Assembly (NCBI RefSeq): GCF_000202635.1
Contig: NC_015125.1
Coordinates: 3,224,001 to 3,288,000, forward strand
Reading direction: 5' to 3'
DNA length: 64,000 bases
From: Microbacterium testaceum StLB037
GTDB taxonomy: Bacteria; Actinomycetota; Actinomycetes; Actinomycetales; Microbacteriaceae
The notes under the pieces are model-generated. The model was not told the DNA's origin. It ran no database searches and worked only from the letters and a program-made list of their open reading frames with translations. Shown here in pieces: positions 8,158 to 19,810 of the stretch (positions are counted from its first letter, which is position 1; the number at the start of each line of letters is the position of its first letter). A program made the translations under genes and the position numbers.

Positions 8158-8787
8158 ATGTCGGAAGACAACAAGGTCGTCGCGGAGCTCCGCGAGAACT
8201 TCGGCAAGGGCTTCGCCCGTCGCCTCCGCGCCGCGGGCAAGATCCCGGCCGTCATCTACGGTCACGGCACCGAGCCCCAGCACGTCGCGCTGCCCGGTCA
8301 CCAGACCGCGCTGCTCATCCGTCGCGCCAACGCTCTGCTCGACCTCGACATCGCGGGCAAGAGCCAGCTCGTCCTGGTCAAGGACGTGCAGAAGGACCCC
8401 GTGCGTCAGATCATCGAGCACATCGACCTCATCGTCGTGAAGAAGGGCGAGAAGGTCCAGGTCGACGTCCCCGTGGTCGTCGTCGGCGAGCCCTTCTCCG
8501 GCACCATCGCGATGCTCGACGCCACCACCGTGTCGCTCGAGGTCGAGGCCACCCACATCCCGCAGAACGTCGAGGTCGACGTCGAGGGCGCCGAGGACGG
8601 CACGCAGATCACCGCCGCCGACCTGAAGCTCCCCGCCGGTGCGAGCCTCGTGACCGAGCCCGAGACCCTCATCGTGGGCGTCTCGGTGCCGCTCGACACG
8701 CTGGCCGCTGAGGAAGAGATCGCCGAGGCTGACGCCGAGGTCGCCGAGGAGCAGTCCGAAGAGGCCGAGGCCGCCGACAACAACTGA
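8158..8787 (+). CDS. rplY: 50S ribosomal protein L25 / general stress protein Ctc
   Basis: A 209-residue long-form L25 (CTC type), binding 5S rRNA in the large ribosomal subunit. The N-terminal L25 domain (FGKGFARRLRAAGKIPAVIYGH, about 14-35) is followed by the TL5-type C-terminal beta domain and an acidic tail rich in Glu/Ala. Length agrees with actinobacterial CTC proteins. It has a good AGGAG ribosome binding site and a long leader. It is followed by a terminator and then pth, the conserved actinobacterial rplY-pth neighbourhood. Confidence 0.97.
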   Translation: MSEDNKVVAELRENFGKGFARRLRAAGKIPAVIYGHGTEPQHVALPGHQTALLIRRANALLDLDIAGKSQLVLVKDVQKDPVRQIIEHIDLIVVKKGEKVQVDVPVVVVGEPFSGTIAMLDATTVSLEVEATHIPQNVEVDVEGAEDGTQITAADLKLPAGASLVTEPETLIVGVSVPLDTLAAEEEIAEADAEVAEEQSEEAEAADNN

Positions 8788-8819
8788 CACCGGACGGCTG
8801 CGACTCGCAGTTCGTCGAC

Positions 8820-8846
8820 GAGGGGGCGCGTTCTTCGCGCCCCCTC
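8820..8846 (+). terminator. Rho-independent terminator after rplY
   Basis: An 11-bp perfect stem (GAGGGGGCGCG / CGCGCCCCCTC) with loop TTCTT is followed by GTTTCGTTT. It lies 33 bp after the rplY stop. Confidence 0.85.
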
Positions 8847-8881
8847 GTTTCGTTTCCGGCTGACCCGGAAGAATGGATGCC

Positions 8882-9466
8882 ATGGCAGACACGTGGGTGA
8901 TCGTGGGACTCGGCAACCCGGGTCCGCGTTACGAGGCGACCCGGCACAACATCGGCCAGATGGTCGTCGACGAGCTCGCGGCGCGGCGGAGCGAGGCCTT
9001 CCGCGCGCACAAGGCGAATGCCCGCGTCGCGGAGACGTGGCTGCGACCGGGCGGCCCCAAGCTCGTCCTCGCGAAGCCCAACAGCTTCATGAACGTCTCC
9101 GGGGGCCCCGCCGCGGGCCTCGCGCGCTTCTACGACGTCGACCCGGAGCGCGTCGTCGTCGTGCACGACGAGCTCGACATCCCGTTCGACACCGTGAAGC
9201 TCAAGACCGGCGGAGGCCACGGCGGCCACAACGGCGTGCGCGATGTCGCCAAGGCGCTGGGCACCCCGGAGTTCCCGCGCGTCCGGGTGGGCATCGGGCG
9301 GCCCGTCGGTCGGCAGGATCCCGCGGACTGGGTCCTCGACCCGTTCGGGGCGACCGAGCGTCAGACGCTGCCGATCCTGATTTCGGATGCCGCGGACGCC
9401 GTCGAGATGCTCGTCGAGGAGGGGCTGGTCGCCGCGCAGCAGCGCTTCCACGCCCCGCGCGCCTGA
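8882..9466 (+). CDS. pth: Peptidyl-tRNA hydrolase
   Basis: A 194-residue Pth that recycles peptidyl-tRNA released from stalled ribosomes. The N-terminal IVGLGNPGPRYEATRHNIG includes the conserved Asn and catalytic His. KPNSFMNVSG and the HDELDIPFDTVKLKTGGGHGGHNG block (about 98-120) are also diagnostic. I take ATG 8882 because GGAAG lies 10 nt upstream and homologues start two or three residues before the Val/Ile-Gly-Leu strand; the in-frame ATG at 8873 is too close to it. A 14-bp hairpin follows. Confidence 0.96.
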   Translation: MADTWVIVGLGNPGPRYEATRHNIGQMVVDELAARRSEAFRAHKANARVAETWLRPGGPKLVLAKPNSFMNVSGGPAAGLARFYDVDPERVVVVHDELDIPFDTVKLKTGGGHGGHNGVRDVAKALGTPEFPRVRVGIGRPVGRQDPADWVLDPFGATERQTLPILISDAADAVEMLVEEGLVAAQQRFHAPRA

Positions 9467-9484
9467 AGCCCGCCCCCGTCACGA

Positions 9485-9516
9485 CGGAAGCCCCGGCCGT
9501 TCGGCCGGGGCTTCCG
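9485..9516. terminator. Bidirectional terminator between pth and the convergent membrane protein
   Basis: A perfect 14-bp stem (CGGAAGCCCCGGCC and its complement) closes the loop GTTC. It serves both converging genes. Confidence 0.85.
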
Positions 9517-9530
9517 CGTCGCTGAGGGAC

Positions 9531-10055
9531 TCAGCCGATGGTGTTGGCGTACGGAGCCGCTCCCGCGGCCGCGCCGGCGCCGAAGATCACGGCGACCACG
9601 ATGCCGCCGAGGACGGCGAGGACGATCGCCGCGATACCGAATCCACGGCCCCGGTTCTTCACGGCGGCGATGATGCCCTGGATGAAGCCCCAGAGCCCGA
9701 GGGCACCGAAGACGAGGAAGCCGGCGACCGCGAGCAGACCCGCCGTGGCCGCGGACTGCTGCTCGCTCGCGGAGAGGTTCGACGGGTCGATCTGCGGGGT
9801 GCCGTCGGGGCCGGTCGTGGCGTACTGCACGAGAGCGCCGCTCTGCATACCGCCGATGAACGCGAGGATCGAGCCGATCACGATGGCGGCGAGGGCCACC
9901 ACGAAGGCGATCAGACCGAGGCGGTTCGAGGGCTTCTGCGGAGCCGCAGCGGGGGGCTGGTGGGCCGGGGCCGCGGGGTAGCCGGCCTGGGCGGCGTCCG
10001 CGCGCGTCGCGGGGGGAGGGTTGTACGGCTCGGGGGGCGGCGGCGTGCTGCTCAC
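9531..10055 (-). CDS. Membrane protein with Pro-rich N-terminus (DUF4190-like)
   Basis: This 174-residue protein starts with a Pro/Ala-rich cytosolic stretch (about 1-50), followed by a helix (LGLIAFVVALAAIVIGSILAFI), a Gln/Ser loop and two more helices separated by VKNRGRGFG. This layout is seen in DUF4190-type actinobacterial membrane proteins of unknown role. GTG at 10055 is preceded by AAGGAG 7 nt upstream and is preferred over upstream codons in the same open frame. A plausible promoter on the minus strand is TTCTCA (10130-10125) - 18 bp - TATACT (10106-10101). A second protein of the same layout is encoded just upstream. Confidence 0.75.
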   Translation of the reverse strand: MSSTPPPPEPYNPPPATRADAAQAGYPAAPAHQPPAAAPQKPSNRLGLIAFVVALAAIVIGSILAFIGGMQSGALVQYATTGPDGTPQIDPSNLSASEQQSAATAGLLAVAGFLVFGALGLWGFIQGIIAAVKNRGRGFGIAAIVLAVLGGIVVAVIFGAGAAAGAAPYANTIG

Positions 10056-10171
10056 GGGGGTGCTCCTTCGATCGTGGGATGGGATCATCCCGTGGCCGCG
10101 AGTATAGGGAAGGCCTTCCGTTTCTGAGAACGAGCTGGACGCGCGTCGCGAAACACGGTAACAACGACGAC

Positions 10172-10639
10172 TCAGGTGAGGCTGCCGCCCGAATCGGCGA
10201 GGGTTCCCGCGCCGGCGGCGAGCGCGAGGGCGACGAACGCGGCGAAGATGACGGGGCCGAGGGCGGCGAGGACGATCGCGACGATGCCCATCGGGCGCCC
10301 GCTGTCGCGCGCGGTGGCGATGATCCCCACCACGAGTGCGGCGATGCCGAGGACCGTTCCCGTCCAGAACGCCACCTCGACGACGAGCACGAGATCGCGC
10401 ACGGGGCTCAGCACCCGCAGATCGATGTTCTGCCCACCCTGGGCGACGATCTGGGCACCGGCGCCGCGTGCGACCCGGAAGGCGGCGAAGCCCGCCACGG
10501 CGGGGGCGACGACCATGCTCAGGATGCCGGCGACGAGCGCGAAGGCCCCGAGCGGGCGCCGCTTCTTCGACGACGGCGGGGGAGCCAGGAGCGTCCCGGT
10601 CGCGGGGGCGACGTACGGGGCGGCGAAGGGCGACGACAT
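10172..10639 (-). CDS. Small three-helix membrane protein (DUF4190-like), relative of its neighbour
   Basis: A 155-residue protein with a short Pro/Ala-rich N-terminus, a KKRRPLG boundary, then helices at about 31-52, 83-108 and 117-145, the last two separated by TARDSGRPMG. That linker corresponds to VKNRGRGFG in the downstream protein, so the two are probably paralogues. The function is unknown. The gene diverges from mfd, whose promoter lies in the 63-bp gap. Confidence 0.7.
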   Translation of the reverse strand: MSSPFAAPYVAPATGTLLAPPPSSKKRRPLGAFALVAGILSMVVAPAVAGFAAFRVARGAGAQIVAQGGQNIDLRVLSPVRDLVLVVEVAFWTGTVLGIAALVVGIIATARDSGRPMGIVAIVLAALGPVIFAAFVALALAAGAGTLADSGGSLT

Positions 10640-10702
10640 GCCAGCACTCTACGAGACGCGCGCGCCGACCCGGTGTCGGTACCCCCGCGTAGACTTTCCC
10701 GA

Positions 10703-13700
10703 GTGACAGTTCCCGGGATCGTGCGCGCCCTCGAGCAGGCTGAGTCGTATCGTGAGGCCGCATCCGCGGCATCCGTCGACCTGTCTCTCTCCCTCGTCGA
10801 CGGGCTCGATGCCCCCGTCATCGCGGGCCTCGTCGAGCGTCGCCGTGCCGCGGGTGACCCGGGCGCCGTTCTGGTGATCGCCCCGACCGGTCGACGGGCC
10901 GAGTCGCTGGGGCCGGCCCTGGATGCCGTGCTCCCCGGCGCTCAGGTGCTGCACTTCCCCGCGTGGGAGACGCTGCCGCACGAGCGCCTCAGCCCGAGTC
11001 CTGAGACGGTCGGCCGTCGCCTCGACGTGCTGCGCCGCATCGCGGCCTGGAACGGCGAGGCGCCGCTGGTCGTCACGGCATCCGTCCGCAGCGCCCTCCA
11101 GCCCCTCGCGCCCGGTCTCGGCGACGTCGCCCCGGTCGAGCTCACGGTCGGGGGCCGCGGTCACGAGCTCGAGGCGGTGACCACGCGGCTCGTCGAACTG
11201 GCGTACCACCGGGTCGACATGGTCTCGCGGCGCGGGGAGTTCGCGGTGCGCGGCGGCATCCTGGACGTCTTCCCGCCGGTGGCCGATCACCCCTACCGCG
11301 TCGAGTTCTTCGGCGACGAGGTCGACCAGATCCGCGCCTTCTCGGTCGCCGACCAGCGCTCGCTCCCGGGCGAGGTCACCACCGTGACGCTCGTCCCCAG
11401 CCGAGAGCTTCTGCTCACCCCCGCGGTGCGGGCGCGCGCCGCCGCGCTCCGCGACGCGTACCCGGGCCTGCGTCAGCTGCTCGAGAAGATGGCCGAGGGC
11501 ATCCCCGCCGAGGGCATGGAGTCGCTGATCCCGGTGCTGATCGACGACCTCACCACCCTGGTCGACTACCTCCCTGGCGGCAGCGCCGTCGCCCTCGTCG
11601 ATCCCGAGCGCTCGCTCGCCCGCGCGACCACGCTCGGTGACACCAACCGCGAGTTCCTCGAGGCCGCCTGGTCGGCGGCCACCGCGGGGGCCGACACCCC
11701 GGTCGACCTCGACTCCGGCGACTTCGTGACGCTCGACGACCTGCACGAGCGCGCGAGCGGTCGCGGGGGAGTGTGGTGGCAGTTCAGCGCCTTCGATTCG
11801 GGAGCGGCGGATGCCGAGGACGAGGGCCTCACGGTCGGCGACGACTCCGCGCACCGGATCAAGGCCGACGCCGTCCCCTCGTTCCAGGGCAATGTCGAGG
11901 GGGCCACGGCGCACGTCGGGGAGCTCCTCGCCGACGGCTGGGCGGTGATCGTCACGGCATCCGGTCCGGGAATGGTCGATCGCGCGCGCGACGTGCTCGC
12001 GGAGCGCGGGATCGCGGCGAGGCGCGTCGATGACGTCCTCACCCCGCCCGAGCCCGGCGTGGCGCACGTGGTGTGCGCTCCGCTCGAGCGCGGCTTCGAG
12101 CTCACCGAGGCGCGGTTCGCCGTCATCACCGAGACCGAGTTCTACGGCCGCTCGGTCAGCGGCGACAACCGGGGTGTCAAGAAGCTGGCGTCGCGGCGGC
12201 GGAACGTCGTCGACCCGCTGCAGCTCAAGCCCGGCGACGTGGTGGTGCACGCCACGCACGGCATCGGGAAGTTCCTCGAGCTGACCCAGCGCGAGGTCTC
12301 CAGCGGCGGCCGCAACGCGGTGAAGACGACGAAGGAGTACCTCGTCCTCGAGTACGCGCCCGCCAAGCGCGGCTACCCGGGCGACAAGCTGTTCGTGCCC
12401 ACCGACCAGCTCGACCTGCTGTCGAAGTACGTCGGCGGCGAGGCTCCGACCCTCTCGAAGATGGGCGGCAGCGACTGGGCCGCGGCGAAGGGACGCGCGC
12501 GCAAGGCCGTCCGCGACATCGCGGTCGAGCTGGTGAAGCTGTACTCGGCGCGCATGGCGTCCAAGGGCTACGCCTTCGGTCCCGACACGCCCTGGCAGCG
12601 GGAGCTCGAGGAGGCCTTCCCGTTCGCCGAGACGCAGGACCAGCTGCAGACGATCGACGAGATCAAGGCCGACATGGAGAAGCCGATCCCGATGGATCGC
12701 CTTCTTTCCGGCGACGTCGGCTTCGGCAAGACCGAGGTCGCCGTGCGCGCCGCGTTCAAAGCGATCCAGGACGGCAAGCAGGTCGCGATGCTCGTGCCGA
12801 CGACCCTGCTCGTCAAGCAGCACCTCGAGACCTTCGCCGAGCGTTTCGCCGGATTCCCTGTCACGGTACGCCCGCTTTCGCGCTTCCAGACCGACAAAGA
12901 GGCGAAGGCGACTCTCGCGGGTCTCACCGACGGCACGGTCGACATGGTCATCGGGACCCACCGCATCCTCACCGAGAAGGTGATCTTCAAAGACCTGGGA
13001 CTCATGATCATCGACGAGGAGCAGCGCTTCGGTGTCGAGCACAAAGACCAGCTGAAGAAGCTCAAGACCAACGTCGACATCCTCGCCATGAGCGCCACGC
13101 CCATCCCGCGCACGCTCGAGATGGCCGTCACCGGGATCCGCGAGATGTCGACCCTGGCGACTCCTCCGGAGGATCGGCATCCGATCCTCTCCTACGTCGG
13201 GCCGCGCAACGACAAGCAGATCGCGGCGGCCATCCGTCGCGAGCTGCTGCGCGAGGGCCAGGTGTTCTACGTGCACAACCGCGTGTCGTCGATCCAGCGC
13301 GTCGCCGCCCACCTCGCCGAGCTCGTCCCCGAGGCGCGGATCGTCGTCGCGCACGGCCAGATGGGCGAACACGCGCTCGAGCAGGTCGTCGACGACTTCT
13401 GGGAGCGTCGGGCCGACGTGCTCGTGTCGACCACCATCATCGAGACCGGCCTCGACATCTCGAACGCGAACACGATCATCATCGACCGCGCCGACAAGTA
13501 CGGCCTCTCGCAGCTGCACCAGCTGCGCGGGCGCGTCGGGCGCGGCCGCGACCGCGCGTACGCCTACTTCCTGTACGACGAGATGAAGCCGCTGTCCGAG
13601 ACCGCGGCCGACCGCCTCGAGACGATCGCCGTGAACAACGACCTCGGCTCGGGCATGCAGGTCGCGCTCAAAGACCTCGAGCTGCGCGGCGCGGGAAACC

Positions 13701-14290
13701 TCCTCGGCGCCGAACAGGCCGGCCACATCGCCGGCGTCGGGTTCGATCTCTACCTGCGCATGATCGGCGAGGCCGTGTCGACCTTCCGCGGCGAAGACGT
13801 GGACGGTCCGACCGAGCTGCGGCTCGAGCTGCCGGTCGATGCGCGCCTGCCCGAGTTCTATATCGACAGCGAGCGCCTGCGCCTCGAGGCGTACCAGAAG
13901 CTGTCGGCCGCGGCATCCGCCACCGCCAAGGACGACGCGATCGACCTCGTGGTCGAAGAACTGCGCGACCGCTACGGCGAGCCTCCCGCCGAGGTCGAGG
14001 GTCTCGTCGCGATCGCACGCCTGCGCCGCCGGGCCGCGCAGGCGGGTCTCGCGGATGTCGTGGCGATGGGATCGAACCTGCGCATCGCGCCGGCGAACCT
14101 CGCGGACTCGATGCGCGTGCGCCTGCAGCGGCTGTACCCGAAGGCGAAGCTCGTCGCCGGTGGGGATGCCATGGTCGTGCCGCTCCCACAGGACGCCGAC
14201 GACGCGAACCTCATCGCGTGGGTGCGTCAGCTGCTCGACGCGCTGTGGCCGCTCCCCGCGGAGAAGACCGCCGAGACGGCCTCGGTCTGA
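10703..14290 (+). CDS. mfd: Transcription-repair coupling factor
   Basis: A 1195-residue Mfd, an ATP-driven translocase that removes RNA polymerase stalled at lesions and recruits UvrA. In order: UvrB-like N-terminal domains, the RNA-polymerase-interacting RID (KPGDVVVHATHGIGKFLEL, about 511-530), Walker A GDVGFGKTE (about 670), DEEQRFG (about 770), the helicase C-terminal domain with LRGRVGRGRDRAYAYF, and the TRCF C-terminal domain. The GTG at 10703 begins VTVPGIVRAL, the usual actinobacterial start, and lies 7 nt after TAGACT (10690-10695), indicating a leaderless mRNA. Open reading upstream of it is fortuitous and overlaps the divergent gene. Confidence 0.97.
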   Translation: MTVPGIVRALEQAESYREAASAASVDLSLSLVDGLDAPVIAGLVERRRAAGDPGAVLVIAPTGRRAESLGPALDAVLPGAQVLHFPAWETLPHERLSPSPETVGRRLDVLRRIAAWNGEAPLVVTASVRSALQPLAPGLGDVAPVELTVGGRGHELEAVTTRLVELAYHRVDMVSRRGEFAVRGGILDVFPPVADHPYRVEFFGDEVDQIRAFSVADQRSLPGEVTTVTLVPSRELLLTPAVRARAAALRDAYPGLRQLLEKMAEGIPAEGMESLIPVLIDDLTTLVDYLPGGSAVALVDPERSLARATTLGDTNREFLEAAWSAATAGADTPVDLDSGDFVTLDDLHERASGRGGVWWQFSAFDSGAADAEDEGLTVGDDSAHRIKADAVPSFQGNVEGATAHVGELLADGWAVIVTASGPGMVDRARDVLAERGIAARRVDDVLTPPEPGVAHVVCAPLERGFELTEARFAVITETEFYGRSVSGDNRGVKKLASRRRNVVDPLQLKPGDVVVHATHGIGKFLELTQREVSSGGRNAVKTTKEYLVLEYAPAKRGYPGDKLFVPTDQLDLLSKYVGGEAPTLSKMGGSDWAAAKGRARKAVRDIAVELVKLYSARMASKGYAFGPDTPWQRELEEAFPFAETQDQLQTIDEIKADMEKPIPMDRLLSGDVGFGKTEVAVRAAFKAIQDGKQVAMLVPTTLLVKQHLETFAERFAGFPVTVRPLSRFQTDKEAKATLAGLTDGTVDMVIGTHRILTEKVIFKDLGLMIIDEEQRFGVEHKDQLKKLKTNVDILAMSATPIPRTLEMAVTGIREMSTLATPPEDRHPILSYVGPRNDKQIAAAIRRELLREGQVFYVHNRVSSIQRVAAHLAELVPEARIVVAHGQMGEHALEQVVDDFWERRADVLVSTTIIETGLDISNANTIIIDRADKYGLSQLHQLRGRVGRGRDRAYAYFLYDEMKPLSETAADRLETIAVNNDLGSGMQVALKDLELRGAGNLLGAEQAGHIAGVGFDLYLRMIGEAVSTFRGEDVDGPTELRLELPVDARLPEFYIDSERLRLEAYQKLSAAASATAKDDAIDLVVEELRDRYGEPPAEVEGLVAIARLRRRAAQAGLADVVAMGSNLRIAPANLADSMRVRLQRLYPKAKLVAGGDAMVVPLPQDADDANLIAWVRQLLDALWPLPAEKTAETASV

Positions 14291-14303
14291 AAGGACGGAT
14301 GCC

Positions 14304-14678
14304 GTGACCGTCGGACTCGTCGTCGTGAGCGTGATGATGCTCGCGACAGCCGCGCTCATCCTGTGGATGGCTCGGCGAGCCGCGGCGGGCACCCTCCCAC
14401 GCAACGACTTCGCCGGCATCCGGACTGCGGCCACCCGCTCCTCCGACGAGGCGTGGATCGCCGCGCACCGGGCGGGAGCCGCCGACCTGCGGCGTTCGGT
14501 GGTCGGCGCGGCCATCGCCGGTACGGTGCCATGGGTCTCACTCGCCCTGCCCGAGTCGGCGCGCGAGCCCGTCGCGGCCGCCGGCATCCTCGCCGGAGCC
14601 GCCGTTCTCGTCGCCTTCTCGGTACGTGCGGCGATCGTGGGCCAGCGCGCGGCGCTCGCGGTGATCGATCGGCGCTGA
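14304..14678 (+). CDS. SdpI family membrane protein
   Basis: A 124-residue membrane protein with three helices. The cytosolic RNDFAGIRTAATRSSDEAWIAAHRAG segment (about 32-57, quoted in pieces: GIRT, TRSS, AWIAAHR) is the hallmark of the SdpI/YhfL group, which includes the immunity protein to the SdpC killing factor. Most actinobacterial homologues have no known toxin partner, and none is next to this one. GTG 14304 follows AAGGAC and begins 13 nt after the mfd stop, so it is probably cotranscribed with mfd. Confidence 0.75.
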   Translation: MTVGLVVVSVMMLATAALILWMARRAAAGTLPRNDFAGIRTAATRSSDEAWIAAHRAGAADLRRSVVGAAIAGTVPWVSLALPESAREPVAAAGILAGAAVLVAFSVRAAIVGQRAALAVIDRR

Positions 14679-14787
14679 TGAGCGGGAGCCGGTTGCGTGC
14701 CGCCTTCGTGCGGCGGGGGCAGCGGAGCCTCGTCCGCCTTCCCGTGGCGTGAACTCGGCCGCTCCCGTGCGCTGCCAGAATGACCCC

Positions 14788-15444
14788 ATGACCGACGTCG
14801 CGTCCGCAACTCGGGGCTCCTCCCGTCCCTCGATCGGAGCGCGCGCCTTCGACGCGCTCGACATCGCTGCGACGGCGTTGTTCGGCCTCGAGGGGGCGGC
14901 GGCCGCGGCGCACGCGGGCTTCGACCTGCTGGGCGTGGTCGCGGTCGGCCTCATCGTCGCGCTCGCGGGCGGAGTGCTCCGCGACGTGCTCCTGGGCGAT
15001 CTGCCTCCCGCCGCTCTGCGCACCCCGAGCCGCATCATCGCGGGTCTCGCGGCCGCCCTCGTGGCGTTCGTCTTCATCGAGGGCGTCGACGCGTTCCCGG
15101 TCTTCCCCCTGCAGATCATGGATGCCATCGGCCTCGCCCTCTTCGCCGTCACCGGTGCCCAGAAGGCCTCGGCCTCCGGCGCGAACCTCTGGGTCGTGAC
15201 GATCCTTGGGACCCTCGCGGCGACCGGCGGCGGCGTGATCCGCGACGTGCTGCTGGCGCGGACCCCCTACGTGCTGTCGGAGAGCATCTACGGCACCGCC
15301 GCGGCCGCGGGCGCCGTGGTGACCGGCATCCTGCTCGCCGCGACGGGCCGTCCACGGCTCGCCCTCGGGGTCGGCTTCGCCGTGGCCCTCGCACTCCGAC
15401 TCGGTGCCGTGATCTGGGGCTGGTCGCTGCCGAGGATCGCGTGA
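14788..15444 (+). CDS. TRIC cation channel family protein (YicG/UPF0126), first copy
   Basis: A 218-residue, seven-helix protein with two repeats each carrying a GGGxxRDxLL motif (AGGVLRDVLLGDLPPAA near 50-66, GGGVIRDVLLARTPYVL near 146-162), the signature of bacterial TRIC homologues, which form potassium-permeable trimeric channels. The ATG lies 6 nt after CAGAAT (14776-14781), consistent with a leaderless start. Its end overlaps the start of a second, very similar gene (GTGA), so the pair is an operon made by tandem duplication. Confidence 0.85.
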   Translation: MTDVASATRGSSRPSIGARAFDALDIAATALFGLEGAAAAAHAGFDLLGVVAVGLIVALAGGVLRDVLLGDLPPAALRTPSRIIAGLAAALVAFVFIEGVDAFPVFPLQIMDAIGLALFAVTGAQKASASGANLWVVTILGTLAATGGGVIRDVLLARTPYVLSESIYGTAAAAGAVVTGILLAATGRPRLALGVGFAVALALRLGAVIWGWSLPRIA

Positions 15445-16091
15445 CGCTCACGGTCCGCGCGTCCGGCACGGCAGCTCGTGCCGTCCCGGGACGTCCCTCG
15501 CTCGGAGCCCGCGCGTTCGCCGCCCTCGACATCGTCGCCACCGCGGTCCGCGGCGTCGAGGGGGCCGCGCTCGCCGCACACGCGGGGTTCGATCTGCTCG
15601 GGGTGCTCGTGGTCGGCTTCGTCGCCGCCGTCGTCGGCGGGATGCTGCGCGACGTCCTCCTGGGCGACCTGCCCCCGGCGGCTTTGCGTTCGTCTAGCCG
15701 CATCATCGTCGCCTTCGCCGCCTCGGGCGCAACGTTCGTGCTGCTCAAGCTCGTCGACGAGGTGCCCACCACGGTGCTGCTCACCCTCGACGGCGTGGGT
15801 CTCGCCCTGTTCGCGGTGATCGGTGCGCAGAAGGCTTCGGCGCACGGCGCGAGCCTGTGGGTGGTCGTGGTGGTCGGAGTGGTCGCCGCGACGGGCGGGG
15901 GCGTCGTGCGCGACGTGCTGCTCGGGCACACTCCCGTGCTGTTGACCCAGAGCGTCTACGGCGGGGCCGCCGCGGTCGGGGCTCTGGCCACCGGCATCCT
16001 GCTCGTCACGACCCGCCGCGCGCACCTGTCGATCGTGGTCGGCTTCGTGCTCGCCTTCGCGCTCCGCGAGACGGTTCTTCTGCTCGGCTGA
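15441..16091 (+). CDS. TRIC cation channel family protein (YicG/UPF0126), second copy
   Basis: A 216-residue paralogue of the preceding gene. Both share SLGARAF/SIGARAF near the N-terminus, GMLRDVLLGDLPPAALR and GGGVVRDVLLGHTPVLL, and aligned helices throughout. The GTG overlaps the upstream stop by 4 nt. Two adjacent and translationally coupled copies suggest either dosage or a mixed channel; the sequence cannot tell which. The N-terminus, before the first helix, is the most divergent part. Confidence 0.85.
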   Translation: MTLTVRASGTAARAVPGRPSLGARAFAALDIVATAVRGVEGAALAAHAGFDLLGVLVVGFVAAVVGGMLRDVLLGDLPPAALRSSSRIIVAFAASGATFVLLKLVDEVPTTVLLTLDGVGLALFAVIGAQKASAHGASLWVVVVVGVVAATGGGVVRDVLLGHTPVLLTQSVYGGAAAVGALATGILLVTTRRAHLSIVVGFVLAFALRETVLLLG

Positions 16092-16122
16092 CGCCGGCGA
16101 CCGGCGGGTCTACGCTGACCGC

Positions 16123-16722
16123 ATGCTGTTCGCTCACCTCGGGGCCGAGCCCCGCATCCATCCCGACGCGGTGGTCGCGCCGACGGCCGTGATCAGCGGC
16201 GACGTCACGATCGGCGCCGGGTGCCAGATCCTCCACGGTGCCGTCCTCACGTCGGAGGGCAGTCCCATCGTGCTGGGCGAGAACGTCCTCGTGATGGAGA
16301 ACGCCCTCGTGCGCGCCAGTTCGACCCACCCCGTGCACGTCGGGGCGCACACCCTCGTCGGGCCGATGGCCAGCGTCGCCGGGGCGGACGTGGGTGAGGA
16401 GGTCTTCCTCGCGACGGGGACGCGCATCTTCAACGGCGCCGAGATCGGCGACCGCAGCGAGGTCCGGATCAACGCCGTGGTCCACCTGCGGACGATCCTC
16501 CCCGCCGAGACCGTCGTGCCGATCCGATGGGTCGCCGTCGGCGACCCGCTGCAGCTGCTCTCGCCGGACCGCCACGACGAGATCTGGGCGGCGCAGAAGG
16601 AACTCGACTTCCCCGGGTACGTCTTCGGCCTCGACCGGGAGACTCCCGATCTGATGGTCCAACTGACCGAGCGGTACGGCCGCAGCCTCGCGCGCCACGC
16701 CGCCGACCGCCCGCTCGGCTGA
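16123..16722 (+). CDS. Gamma-carbonic anhydrase-like hexapeptide-repeat protein
   Basis: A 199-residue left-handed beta-helix protein with hexapeptide repeats (about 13-125), starting RIHPDAVVAPTAVISGDVTIG. Histidines at HG (about 38), THPVHVGAH (about 68-74) and VVHLRT (about 123) are candidate zinc ligands, but the spacing differs enough from bona fide enzymes that activity is uncertain. The ATG is 6 nt after TACGCT (16111-16116), so it is probably leaderless. It converges with ppc, an enzyme that consumes bicarbonate, which would make a CO2-hydration role attractive. It could equally be a non-catalytic relative or acyltransferase-like. Confidence 0.65.
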   Translation: MLFAHLGAEPRIHPDAVVAPTAVISGDVTIGAGCQILHGAVLTSEGSPIVLGENVLVMENALVRASSTHPVHVGAHTLVGPMASVAGADVGEEVFLATGTRIFNGAEIGDRSEVRINAVVHLRTILPAETVVPIRWVAVGDPLQLLSPDRHDEIWAAQKELDFPGYVFGLDRETPDLMVQLTERYGRSLARHAADRPLG

Positions 16723-16888
16723 GGTTCCGCGCCCCCGCCCCGACGGCGGTCCGTCACGGCGCGCCCCACCGGTTGCGGGTTTCGGCGTATCGGGCCTCGC
16801 GTCCGCGGGACGGCTCGACGCCCACTGCACGCAGCGGCGCGCCGACCCCGCGAGGGAGCCGGCGCGCCGAGGATCGGATGGATGCCGC

Positions 16889-19561
<2,673 letters not shown>

Positions 19562-19810
19562 ACGCCCCAGATTATCGGCGTCCCGTGTCGGACAGATGAC
19601 GCGACGGGGCAGTGGTACGCGCTCGGCACCGCGTCGTGGTCCGAACTCCGGACTTTTCGTCGCTGGGGGCGCGATTGCCACGGATTCTTGCGGTCGCTGC
19701 CGCGTGGCATCCGAGATCTTCCGGAGTTCGGCCCGTCTCCGACCCGTCGTGGGCGCGCGCGGGGGATACTCGGGGCAGCGGCGCCACCGTCGCCGGGGGA
19801 GGGACACGCC

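Noticed and set aside
8820..8846. Riboswitch upstream of pth
   Set aside because: The structure is a simple terminator for rplY with a short T-rich tail; no aptamer-like architecture.
10649..14809. Very long open frame on the minus strand opposite mfd (about 1386 codons)
   Set aside because: A product of GC-rich third positions in mfd on the other strand. The translation is Arg/His/Asp-rich with no domains, while mfd is unmistakable.
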